Origin: Armatimonadota bacterium
GTDB taxonomy: Bacteria > Armatimonadota > JAAZEB01
Assembly (NCBI GenBank): GCA_012841485.1
Contig: DUUU01000433.1
Span: forward strand, 1 to 22,844
Direction: 5' to 3'
DNA length: 22,844 nucleotides
The position numbers and the translations under genes were made by a program. Of this stretch, positions 20,072 to 22,844 are shown one piece after another; within the stretch, counting starts at the first letter, position 1, and each line of letters opens with the position of its first letter. Under the pieces are notes generated by a model, which did no database searches, was not told the DNA's origin, and worked only from the letters and a program-made list of their open reading frames with translations.

Positions 20072-21484
20072 ATGACGAAGAAGGAGCCTGAGACGGTGCT
20101 GCAACCTGTTGGCAAAGATGAGATGAATCTGGCGGAGTATCCCTTCACGCTCCTGACACGGCGGGTCTCCGAGAACCAGAAGACCATCGAGGTGGAGCAG
20201 CAGGTACGCACAGAGACGGGCGAAGTGGTCACCCAGAGTTGGGTGGTGACTGGAAGCGACCGCTATGGGCTGCCTCTTGCCATCGATGAGGATATCTATA
20301 TCGCCCTGATGAAGATTCTGAAAGACGGAGGCTTCCGCGACCGGACTATCCCCTTCACGCGCTATCAGATTCTGCGCATCCTCGGCAAGGATATCTCGAA
20401 GCGGGAGTACGATCGCATCCAGCAGTCGCTGGATCGCCTCGTCGGCACCACGATCACCTCGAAAAACGCCTTCTGGGACAACCGCACCCGCTCCTACGTG
20501 AGCAAGGCGTTCCATATCTTCGAATCGTACGAGCTGTATCGCGAGCAGCCGGGTCGAAAGAGCGCGCGTTCGCCAGAGCTGCCGATGAGCTACGTGGTCC
20601 TCAGCTCCTTCCTCTTCGAGAGCGTCAAGGCAGGCTACGTCAAGAACCTGGATATCGAGTTTTACCTCAGCCTGCGCACGCCACTCTCCAAACGCCTCTT
20701 CCGTTTTCTGGACAAGAAGGCATACAACAACCGGAGCTTCGAGATCGGAGTGATGCGCCTGGCCGAGAAACTGCCAGTTCACGACGCGTTCCCCTCCCAG
20801 GTGAAGCGACGCCTGGAAGAACCGCACAAGGAGCTGATCGAAAAGGGGTTTCTGGCCGAGGTCAGCTACGCGCGCCGGCGCGACGGCGAGGAGAAGGTCA
20901 TCTACACCTTCAAGCGCCCACGGGTAAACGCCCAGGAGCCGCTCGCTCCCCTGGGCGATCCCACCGTCGAGATGCTTGTCGCGCGCGGCATTTCGCGCTC
21001 TGCCGCCGAAGAGCTGGCGGCGCGATTCAGCGAGGAGCATATTCAGAAGCATGTCGATGCCTTCGACCAGCTCTGCGCCGAAGAGAGCCCGCGCATCCGC
21101 CGCAACCCGGCGGGCTACTTGCGGCGGGCAATCGAGGATGACTATGCGACTCCCGAGCCACGGCGCGCGAAGCCGGCTGCACGCCCCTCTCCCGGCAAGA
21201 GCGGCAATGGGAAGGCGCCCCAGACGCGCGCGCCCAAACGGCAGGCTAGCGAGAGGGATGAAGCGGTTCGCGACGCCGAGGAAGTACCCCTGGGGCCACG
21301 GTCACGCGAGGGGATTGATCCCGAGCGTCTGGTTGTCCTGCGCGAGCAGGCCCGGCAAATGGTGTTGGAGCGGTATCCCGTGCTGGCCCAGCGCTCTACC
21401 AGCCCGGCGTTCGACGTGATGGTGGATGCCTGTCTCGATGAGATCCTGGCCGTCGAGGGTCCCACGACGCTGACGGCGGAGTAG
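20072..21484 (+). CDS. Replication initiator protein, RepA-like
   Basis: A 470-residue protein resembling the plasmid replication initiator protein A group (the PF10134 type). The core (about 15-290) includes an N-terminal NLAEYPFTLLTRR segment, a winged-helix-like region (RYQILRILGKDISKREYDRIQQSL, VGTTITSKNAFW) and a second one (LDIEFYLSLRTPLSKRLFRFLDK). A C-terminal part (about 300-355) has ARGISRSAAEELAARF and NPAGYLRRAIEDD, a module seen in Rep and DnaA-like initiators. A charged linker and a short helical tail follow. The ATG at 20072 has GGGAG eight bases upstream; ATG 20036 and TTG 19991 are in frame. It lies directly downstream of the iterons it would be expected to bind. Confidence 0.8.
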   Translation: MTKKEPETVLQPVGKDEMNLAEYPFTLLTRRVSENQKTIEVEQQVRTETGEVVTQSWVVTGSDRYGLPLAIDEDIYIALMKILKDGGFRDRTIPFTRYQILRILGKDISKREYDRIQQSLDRLVGTTITSKNAFWDNRTRSYVSKAFHIFESYELYREQPGRKSARSPELPMSYVVLSSFLFESVKAGYVKNLDIEFYLSLRTPLSKRLFRFLDKKAYNNRSFEIGVMRLAEKLPVHDAFPSQVKRRLEEPHKELIEKGFLAEVSYARRRDGEEKVIYTFKRPRVNAQEPLAPLGDPTVEMLVARGISRSAAEELAARFSEEHIQKHVDAFDQLCAEESPRIRRNPAGYLRRAIEDDYATPEPRRAKPAARPSPGKSGNGKAPQTRAPKRQASERDEAVRDAEEVPLGPRSREGIDPERLVVLREQARQMVLERYPVLAQRSTSPAFDVMVDACLDEILAVEGPTTLTAE

Positions 21485-21496
21485 GCGCGGGCGCGG

Positions 21497-21520
21497 GACC
21501 GGCGTCCAGGAGGGCCGGTC
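21497..21520 (+). terminator. Hairpin after the rep gene, weak terminator candidate
   Basis: GACCGGC (21497-21503) and GCCGGTC (21514-21520) form a perfect 7-bp stem 12 bp after the stop codon. No T-run follows. Confidence 0.4.
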
Positions 21521-21567
21521 TGCGCATTCGCTCGCAACATCCGTGTGAATTTCGCCGGAATAGCTTC

Positions 21568-21596
21568 TTGACCCAGACTCCGGCTTGTGGTAAAAT
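21568..21596 (+). promoter_or_regulatory. Promoter of the tRNA-Glu gene
   Basis: TTGACC (21568-21573) and TAAAAT (21591-21596) are separated by 17 bp. Transcription would start about 14 bp before the mature 5' end of the tRNA. Confidence 0.82.
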
Positions 21597-21616
21597 AAGC
21601 TGTCTGCGCGGGGAGC

Positions 21617-21691
21617 GCCCCGTTCGTCTAGAGGTCAGGACACCAGATTTTCATTCTGGCGGCAGGGGTTCGATTCCCCTACGGGGTACCA
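21617..21691 (+). tRNA. tRNA-Glu (anticodon UUC)
   Basis: A full cloverleaf is visible. The acceptor GCCCCGT pairs with ACGGGGT (first pair G-U). The anticodon stem CCAGA/TCTGG encloses loop TTTTCAT with anticodon TTC. The T arm is AGGGG-TTCGATT-CCCCT. The discriminator A is followed by an encoded CCA. It has its own promoter and terminator. Confidence 0.97.
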
Positions 21692-21697
21692 TGGCGA

Positions 21698-21727
21698 GGC
21701 CGTCTTCGGAGGAAGGCGGCCTTTTTT
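21698..21727 (+). terminator. Rho-independent terminator of tRNA-Glu
   Basis: A 10-bp stem GGCCGTCTTC / GAAGGCGGCC (one G-T pair) with a four-base loop is followed by six T residues, starting seven bases after the CCA end. Confidence 0.88.
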
Positions 21728-21758
21728 GTGCGCCCGCGCTTCGAAGGAGTGGACTCCA

Positions 21759-22577
21759 GTGTCATCCCTGCCCTATGAGCTGATCGCGCTCGACCTCGAT
21801 ATGACCCTCCTCAACCCCCAGTTGGAGATCAGCCCGCGCAACCGGGTGGCAGTGCGCCGGTGTCGGGACCTGGGTGTGAAGGCGGTGATCAGCTCCGGGC
21901 GCATGCACGCAAGCACCCTCGCCTACCAGCGCGTGCTGGAGCTCGACACCCCCATCATCTCCTATAACGGCGCGCTCATCAAATGGGAGACGACCGGCGA
22001 GGTTCTCCTGCACCGGCGGGTGGATCTCGCGATCGCTCGCGAGATCGTGGCGGTGTGCGAGCGCGAGGGGCTGCACCTGAATTACTACCTCGATGATACG
22101 CTCTATGTGCGCGAGGCGAACCGGTGGGCGCGGCTCTACGCGGAGCGGTGCGCCGTCCCCTTCCATGCCGTGGGTGACTTGCGCCAGCTCACCGACCGTG
22201 CCCCCACTAAGCTGCTCATCTTCGCGGAGCCGGAGCGGATCACCGAGCTCAACCACCGCCTGACTCCCGCGTATGGTGACCGTGCCTACATTACCCCCTC
22301 CTTCGCGGAATACCTCGAGGTGATGCCTCTGGGCGTGGATAAGGGCCAGGCGCTCGCTGCGGTGGCCAAACGCTTTGGCGTTCCTCGGGAGAAGACGATT
22401 GCCTTTGGAGATGCGCTCAACGACGTGCCCGCTCTACAATGGGCCGGCCTGGGCGTTGCCATGGCGAATGCAAAGCCGGCGGTGAAGGAAGCAGCCGACC
22501 AGATCGCGCCTCATCATGCCGAGGATGGTGTTGCCGTGGTTCTGGAAGCCCTCTTTGGTCTTCCCGCCGGGTCTTAG
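21759..22577 (+). CDS. Cof-type HAD-superfamily phosphatase
   Basis: A 272-residue HAD hydrolase of the Cof/YidA (type IIB cap) group, expected to dephosphorylate sugar phosphates, nucleotides or FMN. Motif I is DLDMTLL with nucleophile D12 and D14. Motif II is the Ser of ISSGRM. The motif III Lys lies in VDKGQAL, and motif IV is GDALND with D218, N221 and D222. The GTG at 21759 is chosen because AAGGAG lies nine bases upstream; an earlier in-frame start would lie in the tRNA terminator. It starts 31 bp after that terminator. The substrate cannot be predicted. Confidence 0.93.
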   Translation: MSSLPYELIALDLDMTLLNPQLEISPRNRVAVRRCRDLGVKAVISSGRMHASTLAYQRVLELDTPIISYNGALIKWETTGEVLLHRRVDLAIAREIVAVCEREGLHLNYYLDDTLYVREANRWARLYAERCAVPFHAVGDLRQLTDRAPTKLLIFAEPERITELNHRLTPAYGDRAYITPSFAEYLEVMPLGVDKGQALAAVAKRFGVPREKTIAFGDALNDVPALQWAGLGVAMANAKPAVKEAADQIAPHHAEDGVAVVLEALFGLPAGS

Positions 22578-22764
22578 TCTCCAGGATTTCCAGCGCGCAG
22601 TAGGGGCCGCCGCGGATCCCAACCCCTCTTCTGGATGTGCCCGCTTCGCCCTCCTGCGATGGCCCTTCCTCCGCGCGGCGTCCGGGCGTGGTATTCTGAC
22701 GGCGTGCGCTGCACCGGCCAGGGCCTTTCGATTATTGAGAAGCAGGAGCGGGTAGAATGGGGGC

Positions 22765-22844
22765 ATGGATAAGGACGCGGTAGTTACTAGCTTGGTTGAG
22801 GCCCTCGCGTCTGTGCCAGATCCCCGCTCACGACACGGACGAAG
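22765..22844 (+). CDS. Probable ISAs1-family transposase, N-terminal part, cut by window edge
   Basis: The first 26 codons resemble the N-terminus of ISAs1-like (H-repeat-associated) DDE transposases, where a leucine-rich helix is followed by a V-P-D-P-R-x-R-x-G-R motif; here SVPDPRSRHGR. The frame runs off the window. A TAGAAT box lies only seven bases before the ATG. The gap 22578-22764 holds nothing else recognisable, and no terminal inverted repeat could be confirmed because only one end is present. Confidence 0.55.
   Translation, partial: MDKDAVVTSLVEALASVPDPRSRHGR

Overview
The window is a high-GC bacterial segment with ordinary housekeeping genes on both strands. Two less ordinary stretches interrupt it: a c-di-GMP-type riboswitch region (about 8.3-8.95 kb) and an iteron array beside a plasmid-type replication initiator gene (19.2-21.5 kb). 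RNase Y next to recX, a fused ThDP-dependent E1 enzyme, a LytR-CpsA-Psr protein and a RepA-like initiator suggest a deep-branching bacterium outside the Proteobacteria. Armatimonadota or a relative is my best guess from gene content alone, and it is weakly supported.

Layout. At 42-710 (-) lies a lytic transglycosylase. Divergent from it, a two-gene operon (1007-2829, +) encodes a xylose-isomerase-like TIM-barrel enzyme and a nucleoside hydrolase. Opposite these are dapA (from a near-consensus promoter) and a small exported STN-domain protein (2874-4583, -). Next come a J-like protein without its HPD motif (4760-5275, -) and a three-gene operon (5423-8083, -): an exported phosphodiester glycosidase, a membrane-anchored OB-fold-like protein and a 75-residue protein whose start codon overlaps the preceding stop.

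From 8.1 to 9.1 kb there is little coding sequence. On the minus strand it holds a GEMM-I riboswitch, a competing-hairpin expression platform ending in a terminator, and further on the separate promoter of the glycosidase operon. A small zinc-ribbon-like protein (+) follows. A CcrM-type adenine methyltransferase lies downstream of an LCP-family cell-wall protein (9492-12009, -). The LCP gene has a strong promoter of its own. A fused E1 alpha/beta dehydrogenase (12595-14865, +) ends in a terminator and two further hairpins. On the minus strand lie rny, recX, thpR and a lipoprotein gene (15100-18824).

The intergenic region 18825-20071 carries a perfect-consensus leftward promoter and twelve direct copies of a 15-bp iteron. 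The seven copies closest to the initiator are spaced by near multiples of 11 bp. Two perfect dyads separate them from the initiator gene (20072-21484, +). The window then holds a tRNA-Glu with promoter and terminator, a Cof-type HAD phosphatase, and the start of a probable ISAs1-family transposase cut by the window edge.

The most notable item is the combination of phased iterons, dyads and a Rep gene inside apparently chromosomal housekeeping DNA. It could be a second origin, an integrated replicon or a domesticated one. Second is the c-di-GMP riboswitch, which lies more than 500 bp from the only co-directional gene it could control.
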